A stretch of DNA of 64,000 nucleotides from Chitinophagales bacterium (GTDB lineage: Bacteria; Bacteroidota; Bacteroidia; Chitinophagales; UBA2359): positions 620,001 through 684,000 of the forward strand of contig JAWKLZ010000001.1 in NCBI GenBank assembly GCA_041392475.1, read 5' to 3'. A program made the translations under genes and the position numbers. Below the pieces are notes generated by a model. The model was not told the DNA's origin. It saw only the letters and a list, made by a program, of their open reading frames with translations, and ran no database searches. Below, in pieces: positions 47,585 to 56,425 of the stretch (position 1 is its first letter; every line of letters starts with the position of its first letter).

Positions 47585-48775
47585 ATGGCAAAAACTGAAA
47601 AAATAGATGTTTTATCAAAAGCAAAACAGCATATTAACCAATTGTTTAAGAAACAATCTTCTACGAAATTAGTTTATCATACTTACAACCATACACTGGA
47701 AATATTAGATGTATGTGAAGATATGGCACAATACTACGAATTATCCCAAAGAGATAAAGAAATATTGATGCTGGCAGCGTGCTTCCAAAATACAGGTTAT
47801 ATGGCGGATTATAGAGACCATGATAACGAAAGTATAATTATTGCCGAAGATTTTTTAATGGAATTGGACTATCCTAAAGAAAAATTGGATAGGGTGTTGG
47901 TATTGATTCGCAATTCTTCACTAACAGACCATCCTGGTAATCTATTGCAGGAGATTCTACACGATGCGAATTTAATGCACATTGGTAAGAAAGATTTTTT
48001 TAGGAAAGGAACTTTGCTTCGGATTGAAGTGGAGCAGAATTTAGGTGAAAGCCACACTGCTTCAGAATGGGAACAGATTGAGTTGGATTTTTTATTGGAC
48101 AACGAGTTTTTTACTCAATATGCAGTCGAAAAGTTTAGCTCAAGAAGAGCGAAAAATATCAAGAAACAACATGGTAATTTACTGAAGTCGAAACAAAATC
48201 GCAAAAAGAAAAAAGCAGGAAAAAGTTTTGGTCGGGGCATTGAAACGTTGTATAGAGCAACATATCGAAACCATATCAACTTGAGTTCGATTGCAGATGC
48301 AAAAGCTAATATGATGATTAGTATCAACACAATCATCATGTCGGTTATCATTACTTTTGCAGGAACGGGATTCACTATTTCGAGTAGCATGATGATAGAA
48401 CGGTATCGGTTCATTGTTCCAATCATGGTTCTTTTGGTGGCTTCACTTATTTCGGTAGTTTTTGCAGTACTTTCAGCTCGTCCAAAGGTGACGGAAAAGA
48501 CGATGACAGAGAAGAAATTGAAGGAACGAAAATCGAGTGTTTTGTTTTTTGGTAATTTCACGCAGATACCATTGGAGAAATTCGTAGAGTTTTTGAATAA
48601 CTTCAAGATGGACCAGAAACTACTGTATGACAACATGAGTGTTGATATTTATTATCTGGGTTTGGTTTTGGAAAGAAAGTATAAACTACTGCGAATTTCT
48701 TACAATACCTTTATGGGAGGCTTGGTAATCAGCGTGCTTACGTTTATTGTTATTTTTATTTATACTACTACGTAA
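47585..48775 (+). CDS. degenerate HD domain fused to a Pycsar-effector-like (PycTM) membrane domain
   Basis: Residues 1-210 have an HD-phosphohydrolase fold (LVYHTYNHTLEILDVCEDMAQ, then EILHDANLMHIG), but the metal-binding His-Asp pair is replaced by Q68-N69 in LAACFQNTGYM. Residues about 225-396 match the PycTM/DUF5706 effector domain: helices at about 242-262 and 275-300, the Ala-Asp-x-Lys-Ala-Asn preface (SIADAKANMMISINTIIMSV), and a last helix GGLVISVLTFIVIFIYTT. In Pycsar defence PycTM effectors respond to cCMP/cUMP and disrupt the membrane. No pyrimidine cyclase gene is adjacent. Whether this copy defends against phage is unknown. Confidence 0.8.
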   Translation: MAKTEKIDVLSKAKQHINQLFKKQSSTKLVYHTYNHTLEILDVCEDMAQYYELSQRDKEILMLAACFQNTGYMADYRDHDNESIIIAEDFLMELDYPKEKLDRVLVLIRNSSLTDHPGNLLQEILHDANLMHIGKKDFFRKGTLLRIEVEQNLGESHTASEWEQIELDFLLDNEFFTQYAVEKFSSRRAKNIKKQHGNLLKSKQNRKKKKAGKSFGRGIETLYRATYRNHINLSSIADAKANMMISINTIIMSVIITFAGTGFTISSSMMIERYRFIVPIMVLLVASLISVVFAVLSARPKVTEKTMTEKKLKERKSSVLFFGNFTQIPLEKFVEFLNNFKMDQKLLYDNMSVDIYYLGLVLERKYKLLRISYNTFMGGLVISVLTFIVIFIYTTT

Positions 48776-48818
48776 GTGAATATATTAAAATTTTCAACTA
48801 AATCATTGATGTTTTTTT

Positions 48819-50435
48819 ATGTTTAACTCCACTATATTTTTCCGCTTTTTTACCCGTTTACGCTTCTGCTTTGTGTGCCTTATTGCCATATTGGGGAGCT
48901 TATTTTTATTAACTGCAACAGTTCAAGGAAGTATTGAATTAGATAAACATGATTTAGACAATGCAACGCTTATCACGGATTCCTTGAAGGCTGCAACAGA
49001 GGGTGACAGCACCATAGTAGTAGGCAGTACAAAATACAAGCGTAGTAAATTTGGATGTCTATTTTTTGGTAAACATTATCGAAAAGAATGGGCGACTCCT
49101 ATCAAAGTGCCTTGTTTGGATATTACAACTGCAAAAGGTGGCTTGACACCTATCAAAAAAGGAGGTGGAATGCAAACCAAATCGCTTCGTTTCATTAGTA
49201 AGGATAGTGTAGAATACACTTTTCGGTCTATTGACAAAGATATTGGTGGGGCGTTGAAGCCTGTATTTCAAGGTACTTTTGTGGAGAATTTTCTACAAGA
49301 TGGTATTTCTTCGGCGCATCCGTATGGTTTTTTGGTCGTTCCCTATTTAGCAGAGGCAGTGGGTATATTCCATACTACTCCAACAATTTATTATTTGCCT
49401 GCAACGGATTATTTGGGAGAATACAGGGAATCTTTTGGGGATATGTTGGGAATGTTGGAGGTTCGGCCGGATGATGATTTGTCTGCTTTTTCAAGATTTG
49501 GTTATTCTAAGAATGTGGTAAGCACTGATAAACTCTTTGAGAAACTACATGAAAATCAGGAAGATAAAGTAGATGCTTGGATGTATGCAAGAGCGAGGTT
49601 GTTGGACATGTTGATAGGAGATTGGGATCGGCATCAAGATCAATGGCGATGGGCAGAGTTTGAAAAAGACTCATACGCTATTTACCGTCCTGTGCCAAGA
49701 GATAGGGATCAAGCTTTTGTTCAGTTTGAAGGTTTACTACCGTGGCTGACGACTCGGAAATGGGCTATGCGTAAAATGAAACATTTTGGAGGGAAAGTAA
49801 ACGATGTGAAGGGAATGACGATGCAGGCAAAAGATTTGGATCAATCATTTTTGAATGAATTTTCTATGGATGATTGGAAACTTATTTCAGATTCAGTCAA
49901 ACAAGAATTAACAGATTCTATTATTGAACTGGCTGTTAGGCAATTGCCTGAACAAATTTTTAATATTTCGGGTAAAGAAATCATAGAAAAATTGAAGAGT
50001 AGGAGGAATGGATTGGTGGATTATGCGGTGAAGTTTTATCAAATTTTGGCAAAGAAAGCTGTATTGGTTGGCAGCAATGAGCAGGAATGGTTTGAAGTGG
50101 AACGCTTGGATGATAAGCAGACATCTTTGAAAATGTATGCAGTGGATGAAAATGGAAAGAAAGGAAGAATCCTTTATGAGAGGATTTTTTATAGTGTAGA
50201 AACTGATGAGATTCATTTATATGGACTGGGTGGTAATGATTGTTTTGAAGTATCGGGAGAGGTATCTAAAGGTATAAATTTATTTTTATCTGGCGGTAGT
50301 GGTTTGGATAGTTTTGAAAATAATTCAATTGTACGAAAAGGAGGTAATAAATTGGTTGTGTACATTGATGAACAAGAAGTGGGTTATGTAAAAGAAGATA
50401 AAATGATGGAGGTTGAGTTGTTAGAAAAAAAGTAG
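48819..50435 (+). CDS. secreted kinase-fold-like protein (GDWDRH motif), detached from its usual barrel
   Basis: An N-terminal signal-like helix is followed by a conserved opener found in Bacteroidota multi-domain envelope proteins (GGLTPIKKGGGMQTKSLRF). The core motifs LDMLIGDWDRHQDQWRW (about residue 266) and YRPVPRDRDQAFVQF (about 293) resemble the catalytic and metal-binding elements of HipA/CotH/FAM20-type atypical kinases. In related proteins this region is usually flanked by a metallophosphatase and an outer-membrane barrel; here it stands alone and ends at residue 538 in a beta-rich tail (YGLGGNDCFEVSG). Activity is inferred. It lies 43 bases after the HD-PycTM gene and 37 bases before the AraC gene. 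Confidence 0.6.
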   Translation: MFNSTIFFRFFTRLRFCFVCLIAILGSLFLLTATVQGSIELDKHDLDNATLITDSLKAATEGDSTIVVGSTKYKRSKFGCLFFGKHYRKEWATPIKVPCLDITTAKGGLTPIKKGGGMQTKSLRFISKDSVEYTFRSIDKDIGGALKPVFQGTFVENFLQDGISSAHPYGFLVVPYLAEAVGIFHTTPTIYYLPATDYLGEYRESFGDMLGMLEVRPDDDLSAFSRFGYSKNVVSTDKLFEKLHENQEDKVDAWMYARARLLDMLIGDWDRHQDQWRWAEFEKDSYAIYRPVPRDRDQAFVQFEGLLPWLTTRKWAMRKMKHFGGKVNDVKGMTMQAKDLDQSFLNEFSMDDWKLISDSVKQELTDSIIELAVRQLPEQIFNISGKEIIEKLKSRRNGLVDYAVKFYQILAKKAVLVGSNEQEWFEVERLDDKQTSLKMYAVDENGKKGRILYERIFYSVETDEIHLYGLGGNDCFEVSGEVSKGINLFLSGGSGLDSFENNSIVRKGGNKLVVYIDEQEVGYVKEDKMMEVELLEKK

Positions 50436-50472
50436 TATATTTCGACTTTTTTTACTATTAACAACTCAATCA

Positions 50473-51495
50473 ATGGAATTTGTCTTAAGTTCATATCACT
50501 CACAAGAAGTAGTACAAAAAATTGCGGGTATAGCGAGTGTAGATTACAATATAGATTGTGATGAAGCTATATTGAAGCTACCTGAAAAAATGGGAGAAGG
50601 AGAAATTAGAGCTGTTCATTTCAATGATGGCGTAAAGTTATTGACTTTCAATTGTACTTTGTATGAAATGATGAGTATTGAGTACGAAAACTCAGAATGT
50701 GTGCCTCTTCGACTCATTTACTGTTCATTGGGCGAAGTTGTACACTCAATGGGAGAAAATGGACAATACCAATTGAATACCTACATGGGATCGATTGCTT
50801 GTGCTAAATGTGATGAAGTAGAGCGATTTAGATTTCCTTCAAATATTCCTTTACTGATTACGATTATTCAAATAGATAGAGCAAAATACATTAATAAAAT
50901 AGAGTGCAATCTGCCTGATTTGCCTGAACAGTTTTCAAAACTACTGTCGGATGTTGATGGAGAGGTTTCTTTTCTGCATCAAAGCAATTACAGTTATGTC
51001 ATATCTGAAAGTTTAGATACGATGAATCAGTGTGAACATACAGGAATGGTGCGGCGTATTTTTTTGGAATCCAAAACATTGGAGGTGCTTTCTATGCAAA
51101 TAAATCAATATGATGATGATATGAATTTTGAAGGGAAGCGTGTTTTGTTGAAGCAATATGATGTAGATAAAATAGTGAAAGCGAGAGACATTTTGGTCGA
51201 AGATATTCAGGATTCGCCCAAAATTACAGATTTGGCACGCTTGGCAGGTATCAATCAACAAAAGCTAAAGCAAGGCTTCAAGTTGGTATTTGGTACAACA
51301 ATCAATCGCTATCTAAGGAACTATCGAATGAGCAAAGCCAAGATACTGTTATTAGAAGGAAGCTTTAATATTGGAGAAATTTCGGAAAAGGTGGGTTATT
51401 CCAATGCAAGTCATTTTTCTAAATGCTTCAAGGAAAAATATGGCGTTCAACCCAAAGAATATGCTAAAAAAGTGATGACTGAGATTACAACATAA
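50473..51495 (+). CDS. AraC-family transcriptional regulator
   Basis: The C-terminal 105 residues hold the double helix-turn-helix of the family: ITDLARLAGINQQKLKQGFKLVFG as first HTH and ILLLEGSFNIGEISEKVGYSNASHFSKCFKEKYGVQPKEY as second. The N-terminal 230 residues are a beta-rich effector domain without strong similarity to sugar-binding cupins. The regulated genes are not obvious; the two genes before it, on the same strand with short gaps, are the first candidates. Translation starts at MEFVLSSYHSQE. Confidence 0.92.
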   Translation: MEFVLSSYHSQEVVQKIAGIASVDYNIDCDEAILKLPEKMGEGEIRAVHFNDGVKLLTFNCTLYEMMSIEYENSECVPLRLIYCSLGEVVHSMGENGQYQLNTYMGSIACAKCDEVERFRFPSNIPLLITIIQIDRAKYINKIECNLPDLPEQFSKLLSDVDGEVSFLHQSNYSYVISESLDTMNQCEHTGMVRRIFLESKTLEVLSMQINQYDDDMNFEGKRVLLKQYDVDKIVKARDILVEDIQDSPKITDLARLAGINQQKLKQGFKLVFGTTINRYLRNYRMSKAKILLLEGSFNIGEISEKVGYSNASHFSKCFKEKYGVQPKEYAKKVMTEITT

Positions 51496-52212
51496 TAATT
51501 CATAGTAGTAGTAATTCTATTTGAGGTACAATGTGTTCGGATTGGGTTGTGAGTTATTCTACATTTGTATTTATCTTTGGTTTATGAAAAGATTACGGAA
51601 TGTAGCAAGGATTTTTTGAGTAACATCAAGATATATTTTCTCATTAGAAAACAATTGGAGTAGGTTGAAAAATAATATTGAGATTTACTTTTTGGCAATC
51701 CTATCGATTTTTTTCATTAATTCATAAAACCCTCCTAAAAACCTTATTACAAGGCTTTTGTCAATAATTTTTTAATTTGACAAAAGCCGTTTTTTAGTTC
51801 TTTGACATTATTACATTAATATAATTTTATTTTATTAAATTGTATATCGAGGTAAACAAAAAATTAGTTGATGTGTTTTAATATCATAACCTATTAATAA
51901 TCCTACTATGGTAATTCCTTTATACTGCTTCATTAATTATAGTTTTTAGTATCCATTGAATTTTCTTAATCAAGCTAATCTAATCCATTAGGTATATTTT
52001 AGTGGTCACTTGTTTCAATAATCTTTATAAGATTGTATGCCGAAAACTATCATTTAGGCAGTGTAAGTACATAAAATATATCTTTTATTGCATTTAATGC
52101 TCATAACAATAGGAGTAAACCATGTTTTATATACTGAATTTTAATGGATGGCAGTATATTGACCGCCTCCCATAGTAGAACATTTATCATCACTTTTAAA
52201 ATTCTCCAACTT
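51496..52212. other. 717-bp intergenic region with one terminator
   Basis: No ORF of protein-like composition was found. The region is AT-rich and contains the intrinsic terminator listed separately. The 250 bases between the AraC stop and that terminator could be a long 3' UTR or hold a small RNA; neither is proven. Confidence 0.4.
51753..51796 (+). terminator. intrinsic terminator downstream of the AraC gene
   Basis: A perfect 12-bp stem ggcttttgtcaa / ttgacaaaagcc with a 12-base loop is followed by gttttttag. It is oriented to end transcripts from the plus strand, either from the AraC gene or from an unannotated small RNA. Confidence 0.75.
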
Positions 52213-52548
52213 ATGGCTACCAATCAATCTTATTCGACATTATCTAAAGCTGTTGAAGGGCTTCAACATAGGGGGTTTAGCAATAGTTTTAAAGTAGTAA
52301 ACAACGAGATGATTTGCATTGATTCTAACAAAACAGTATATCCTAAAGATGTTCACATTGTTGAATTTCATCGCTTTGAAGGTGAATCAAATCCAAGTGA
52401 TATGTCAATTGTATATGCGGTTGAATGCAAGAACGGTGATAAGGGTATCATAGTAACCGCTTATGGCATGTATGCAGATATGGAGTTGGTGGAGTTTATA
52501 AAAGCAGTGGAATTGAATAGTGAAGAAATGATTCATAGCAACGAATAA
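52213..52548 (+). CDS. small conserved cytosolic protein of unknown function
   Basis: The start is set at MATNQSYSTLSKAVEGLQHRG rather than 23 codons earlier, where the sequence is not protein-like. The 111-residue product has the pattern of a widespread Bacteroidota small family (a helix, then IDSNKTVYPKDVHIVEFHRFEGESNPSDMSIVYAVEC, GDKGIIVTAYGMYAD) that databases often label phosphoribosylpyrophosphate synthetase. No PRPP-binding motif is visible, so that label would be misleading. It lies 51 bases before dps, possibly in the same stress-linked unit. Confidence 0.65.
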   Translation: MATNQSYSTLSKAVEGLQHRGFSNSFKVVNNEMICIDSNKTVYPKDVHIVEFHRFEGESNPSDMSIVYAVECKNGDKGIIVTAYGMYADMELVEFIKAVELNSEEMIHSNE

Positions 52549-52599
52549 CTTGTTGGTATAGTGATATACACAACCCTTTTTTAACCTAAAAAACAAAAA

Positions 52600-53094
52600 A
52601 TGTCAAAGAACAAAAGTATGACAACCGCAAAAAGACTTGGATTTACTAAAGAGGAAACTGCAAAAGTAGTAAATCCTTTGAATGAGTTATTGTGTAACTA
52701 TCATGTTCATTATCAAAAGCTTAGAAATTTTCATTGGAATGTGAAAGGAGGAGATTTTTTCGATCTTCACGAAAATTTTGAGTTATTGTATGACATGGCA
52801 AAACTGAATATAGATGAAATTGCGGAGCGTATCCGAGTTTTCAATCATACACCTATTAGTACCTTAAAAGAATATTTAGAAAAATCTACCATAAAAGAAG
52901 TTGGTACAGATTTGAGTGGAGATAAAATGGTTGAAGAAGTGATGGACGATTTCGAAAATTTGCTCACATATCTAGTTGCCAGTACCGAAGCGGCATCAGA
53001 AATTGGTGACGTTGGAACAATTGATCTTATCAATAATATTATTAAAGGAATGGAGAAAAAACACTGGATGCTCCGTTCTTTTTTGGAGAAATAA
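52600..53094 (+). CDS. dps: Dps-family DNA-protecting ferritin-like protein
   Basis: The 164-residue product contains the Dps ferroxidase signature KLRNFHWNVKGGDFFDLHENFELLYDMA, whose His, Asp and Glu form the inter-subunit iron site, with LNIDEIAERIRV after it. Dps dodecamers oxidise and store iron and shield DNA in starvation. A Lys-rich N-terminus (MSKNKSMTTAKRLG) could bind DNA. The length is normal. Confidence 0.94.
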   Translation: MSKNKSMTTAKRLGFTKEETAKVVNPLNELLCNYHVHYQKLRNFHWNVKGGDFFDLHENFELLYDMAKLNIDEIAERIRVFNHTPISTLKEYLEKSTIKEVGTDLSGDKMVEEVMDDFENLLTYLVASTEAASEIGDVGTIDLINNIIKGMEKKHWMLRSFLEK

Positions 53095-53251
53095 CACAAT
53101 GCCATTTAGTAGTGTAATTTAGAAATGGGGTAGCAGGAACATTGTTCTTGCTCCCATTTCGTTTTTTTTAACAAATTTGGAAAATCCATCCAAGAACATT
53201 ATATTGAGAATAATTTATTCAAATTTTTTAACACCTAAAAACATTATTCTT

Positions 53252-53587
53252 ATGCGATTTCTCATTTCTATCTTACTGAATGGATTAGCCGTTTTTTTGG
53301 CTTCAAAACTTATGGACGGCGTATCTGTTGCGGGATATGGAGAAGCGATTATTGTAGGGATTGTACTTGGATTAATCAATACATTTATCAAACCCATCAT
53401 TACATTGTTCACACTCCCTATTACAATTCTTACGCTTGGTCTTTTTCTTTTGGTAATCAATGGCGCGATGGTTTTATTTACGGATTCCCTAATAGATGGA
53501 TTTTCTGTAAGTGGACTTGGAGTAGCGATAGTTTTTTCTATCCTTTTAGCCATTCTCAACTATATTTTGGGAATGTTTGTAAAGTAG
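53252..53587 (+). CDS. phage-holin-superfamily-IV-like membrane protein
   Basis: The start is taken at MRFLISILLNGLAVFLASKLMDGV, 25 codons into the open frame, because the preceding part lacks a sensible N-terminus. About four transmembrane helices with the family pattern (VGIVLGLINTFIKPIITLFTLPITILTLGLFLLVINGAMV) identify the DUF/PF04020 group. Despite the name these are chromosomal proteins of unknown role in Bacteroidota, not proof of a prophage. Confidence 0.85.
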   Translation: MRFLISILLNGLAVFLASKLMDGVSVAGYGEAIIVGIVLGLINTFIKPIITLFTLPITILTLGLFLLVINGAMVLFTDSLIDGFSVSGLGVAIVFSILLAILNYILGMFVK

Positions 53588-53603
53588 AAAATAGGAATTT
53601 GGT

Positions 53604-54650
53604 TCAAATAGCATTTATTTTTTGCTTTGCCAAAATAATATCTGCTTTGTCGGCAGCGGGAGTATCTTGTTGCTCAGGAGCCTCCTTTTGATAGCAAAGT
53701 TGAATAAAAATAGGAAAATGATCTGAACCACATCGATATAATCGTTTTAATGTCAATAATTTGAAATGATTTGAGTGAAAAACGTGATCCAAAGGACATC
53801 GAAACATTGGATACTGGGCATGAAATGAATTATAGAAACCACGACCAATTCTCGGATCTAATAATTCACTGATTCTCAAAAACAATTTTGAAGTGTAAGA
53901 CCATGCAACATCATTTAAATCGCCGGCAACAATCACTGGCATTTCCTGATGTCGAACTTTTTTGCCAATCAACAACAATTCGGCATCTCTTTCAGTAGAT
54001 TGTAAACTTTCTCCTGGAACGGGAGGTTTTGGATGCAATCCATAAAATTGAACCATTTGTTTAGAAGGCAACTCAATTTTGGTGTGAAAGGAGGGAATAT
54101 TCTCTTCTACCAAAAAGTTGATATGAGAATCGGTAAGCACATATTTTGAAAAAAGTAGCATCCCATAGGTATTATCTACAGGATATTCCATTTTGAACGG
54201 ATAATTTTGGTCTAATACTTCAACTTGTTGTTTCCACCAATTATCTGTTTCTACTAGCAATATTAAATCAGGTTGATTTTCTTTTACCAATTGCAGAAAC
54301 TCATCAGATTTTTTGTTGTACATATAAACGTTGAAAATGAGCAAACTGATGCTATTGTGTTCTTCTCTCGAGTCACAATTCAAAGACTGCTTAGGAAAAA
54401 AGTAGGTGTAGGGAACAATGATATAACCATGATATAAAATACAAGTAAGCATGCTCAGCAATAAGAACCATTCATGAGGCGTATTGAAGCCTATAAATAG
54501 AAAGCAAAGAAACAAACAAACGATAGAAAAAACAGTGAATTGAATCTTGGGGTAATCAAAAACTCTAATCCACCAAGCATCACGTTTGACGAAAGGAATA
54601 AGCGTAAAGAGTACTGATAACCAGCTTAAAATGATAATGATTGTTTTCAT
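53604..54650 (-). CDS. endonuclease/exonuclease/phosphatase (EEP) family membrane protein
   Basis: Three N-terminal transmembrane helices (about residues 1-85) precede an EEP catalytic domain. Its motifs are DLILLVETDNWW (Glu metal ligand), FYGLHPKPPVP (His), VIVAGDLNDVAWSYTS (Asp/Asn pair) and LYRCGSDHFPIFI (terminal Asp-His). The domain faces the periplasm if the helices are oriented as usual, suggesting a phosphodiesterase acting on nucleic acid or lipid; the substrate is unknown. It converges with the holin-like gene. Confidence 0.88.
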   Translation of the reverse strand: MKTIIIILSWLSVLFTLIPFVKRDAWWIRVFDYPKIQFTVFSIVCLFLCFLFIGFNTPHEWFLLLSMLTCILYHGYIIVPYTYFFPKQSLNCDSREEHNSISLLIFNVYMYNKKSDEFLQLVKENQPDLILLVETDNWWKQQVEVLDQNYPFKMEYPVDNTYGMLLFSKYVLTDSHINFLVEENIPSFHTKIELPSKQMVQFYGLHPKPPVPGESLQSTERDAELLLIGKKVRHQEMPVIVAGDLNDVAWSYTSKLFLRISELLDPRIGRGFYNSFHAQYPMFRCPLDHVFHSNHFKLLTLKRLYRCGSDHFPIFIQLCYQKEAPEQQDTPAADKADIILAKQKINAI

Positions 54651-55120
54651 GCAACAATGTATTTTTTTTTACAACGCCATCAATGATTCTTGACATTTGA
54701 GTATTGTGAGCATTGAATATCGGCATTAATTGCAGCAAAAATAATATGCACTACAATCAATAGCTTTGATTTGAAATGAAGAAGGATGGATTTTCAAAAA
54801 AGTTCACTTTTTTAAAAGTTTTTATAAACAAAATTCATCTTAGCTTGTTTTATTGATACAAGTTGTTGCATAAAATAATGCAAACACCCTATTACCATAA
54901 CCTAAAATACCTATATGAGTTGATATATTACTTTCCTATTCTTTAGCAAGATTCCAATGTTTTTTTTTGTTTATTTTAATTTTTTTGAATCTTCATAATC
55001 CAAACTCACAAAAATCTCGTAAATACTTCTATCACTAAAACAATTCCAATTAAATTTTTCTACACTACTATTATTGGCTTCTTGCATTACCATTTTTTTT
55101 ACCTAAAAACAACCTTATTT
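54651..55120. other. 470-bp AT-rich intergenic region
   Basis: No protein-like ORF or clear hairpin terminator was found. The region separates the divergent EEP hydrolase and sigma-factor genes and must hold both promoters. No exact TAnnTTTG box was spotted near the sigma-factor start. Confidence 0.35.
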
Positions 55121-55624
55121 ATGTCAACATCTTATGTTCAGCAACAACTTCCTTCAGTAGAAAAATATTTGTTAAACTTCGCTTACTATATGACGAAGAG
55201 TAGCAGCGAAGCCCAAGATTTATACCAAGATACAGTACTAAAAGTATTAACCAAAGGTCATCTTTTCAAGCAAGGTACTAACTTCAAAGCTTGGTGCGCT
55301 ACGATTATGCGAAATCTATTTATCAATGGTTATCGTCGTAAGAAAAGAGCCAACATAGTTTTAGACCATTCTGATAATAATTTTTATATCAATAGTGGTA
55401 AAACAGTCTCTAATGACGGTGAATGGAAAGTTTCTTATGAGGAACTGGTGCAATTGGTAAATGTACTGCCCAAAACCTTATCTGTACCTTTCGTGATGCG
55501 GTTTAGAGGTTATAAATATGATGAGATTGCAGAGGCACTTGATTTACCAATGGGAACAGTCAAAAGCCGCATCTTCTTGGCAAGAAGACAACTCAAAAAA
55601 CAATTCAATCAAAGAATGAAATAA
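55121..55624 (+). CDS. ECF-type RNA polymerase sigma factor
   Basis: The start is set at MSTSYVQQQLPSVEKYLLNFAYY; the frame opens 13 codons earlier. Region 2 (SSEAQDLYQDTVLKVLTKG, NFKAWCATIMRNLFINGYRRKKR) and region 4 (LPKTLSVPFVMRFRGYKYDEIAEALDLPMGTVKSRIFLARRQL) are both intact. At about 167 residues it is a typical ECF factor. No anti-sigma gene follows; instead there is a terminator, so it is a single-gene unit and its control is not visible. Confidence 0.94.
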   Translation: MSTSYVQQQLPSVEKYLLNFAYYMTKSSSEAQDLYQDTVLKVLTKGHLFKQGTNFKAWCATIMRNLFINGYRRKKRANIVLDHSDNNFYINSGKTVSNDGEWKVSYEELVQLVNVLPKTLSVPFVMRFRGYKYDEIAEALDLPMGTVKSRIFLARRQLKKQFNQRMK

Positions 55625-55645
55625 TCAGTTAGTTAATTCTAAAGT

Positions 55646-55679
55646 AAAAGGGCAGATTCTTAGTGGAGTCTGCCCTTTT
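55646..55679 (+). terminator. intrinsic terminator after the sigma-factor gene
   Basis: A perfect 11-bp stem aaaagggcaga / tctgccctttt with a 12-base loop, 22 bases after the stop codon. Flanking A- and T-runs let it work in both directions, so it may also serve the convergent transglycosylase gene. Confidence 0.85.
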
Positions 55680-55717
55680 GTTGTAGTAGAAATATTCTTG
55701 AATAGAAAATATCAATA

Positions 55718-56425
55718 TCACCACACAGATGTCACTAAATTTCCCCAAAACGAAGGCTTGTTGATACTATAAGCGGTAGTATATTTTTGCTTCAAAAACA
55801 GGTCAATATCCTGTACCGTTACCCTGCCGTCCTTGTTGACATCCAGTCCTTTGTTCATTTCATAAGGTTTAGAAGGCTCTGCATATAGCGTGTAGCAGTA
55901 ATCTTCTCCCAATGCTTTTGGGTACAGCACAGCCAAATACAAATCGGTAAGCGTTTCATACTGTTTGTATTGTTTTCGTTTGGCATCAAAATAAGCATAC
56001 ACATAATCCAATTGCTGAACGTGGTTCAGGTTTCGGAGTTTGGCAGTCGTAATGTCAAAATCCTCGGCCGTAGTAGGCATAAATTGAATCAAACCCGTTG
56101 CGCCGCTCCCTTTGAAGTTGGCAACCGATGCATCAAAACGTGATTCGGAGTGCATCACAGCCATCAACCACTCAGGAGGAACACGTAGTTTGTGGCATAT
56201 ACTTCTTACCTTTTGTTCGAAATCGCCCACATCATACACAAATGGTTCGGCTGTTTCGAGCAAATACAATCGTTGTGGTTCGTTGTTGCGGTGTTTTTGG
56301 ATAGTCCAATTGCTGAATGTGTAAGTCGCAAAATTGGAGAGCAAAATAAACACCACAATCACCTTCAAATATTGTTTGGCCAACGCCTGATACAGTCTTT
56401 TTCTGTCAAATTTTATAAGATTCAT
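55718..56425 (-). CDS. SLT-type lytic transglycosylase with C-terminal EF-hand/dockerin-like segment
   Basis: A membrane anchor (YLKVIVVFILLSNFATYTF) leads an SLT domain. LMAVMHSESRFDASVAN carries the catalytic Glu, and GSGATGLIQFMPTTAEDF is the typical second motif. The domain would cleave peptidoglycan glycan strands in the periplasm. Residues about 200-218 read LDVNKDGRVTVQDIDLFLK, a canonical calcium-binding EF-hand/dockerin loop, unusual on such a small transglycosylase; calcium control is inferred. Confidence 0.85.
   Translation of the reverse strand: MNLIKFDRKRLYQALAKQYLKVIVVFILLSNFATYTFSNWTIQKHRNNEPQRLYLLETAEPFVYDVGDFEQKVRSICHKLRVPPEWLMAVMHSESRFDASVANFKGSGATGLIQFMPTTAEDFDITTAKLRNLNHVQQLDYVYAYFDAKRKQYKQYETLTDLYLAVLYPKALGEDYCYTLYAEPSKPYEMNKGLDVNKDGRVTVQDIDLFLKQKYTTAYSINKPSFWGNLVTSVW

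Noticed and set aside
52213..52548. Phosphoribosylpyrophosphate synthetase
   Set aside because: Small proteins of this type are often so labelled, but at 111 residues with no PRPP-binding motif it cannot be that enzyme.
53252..53587. Prophage remnant suggested by the holin-like gene
   Set aside because: The family is common as a chromosomal membrane protein in Bacteroidota and no other phage gene is near.
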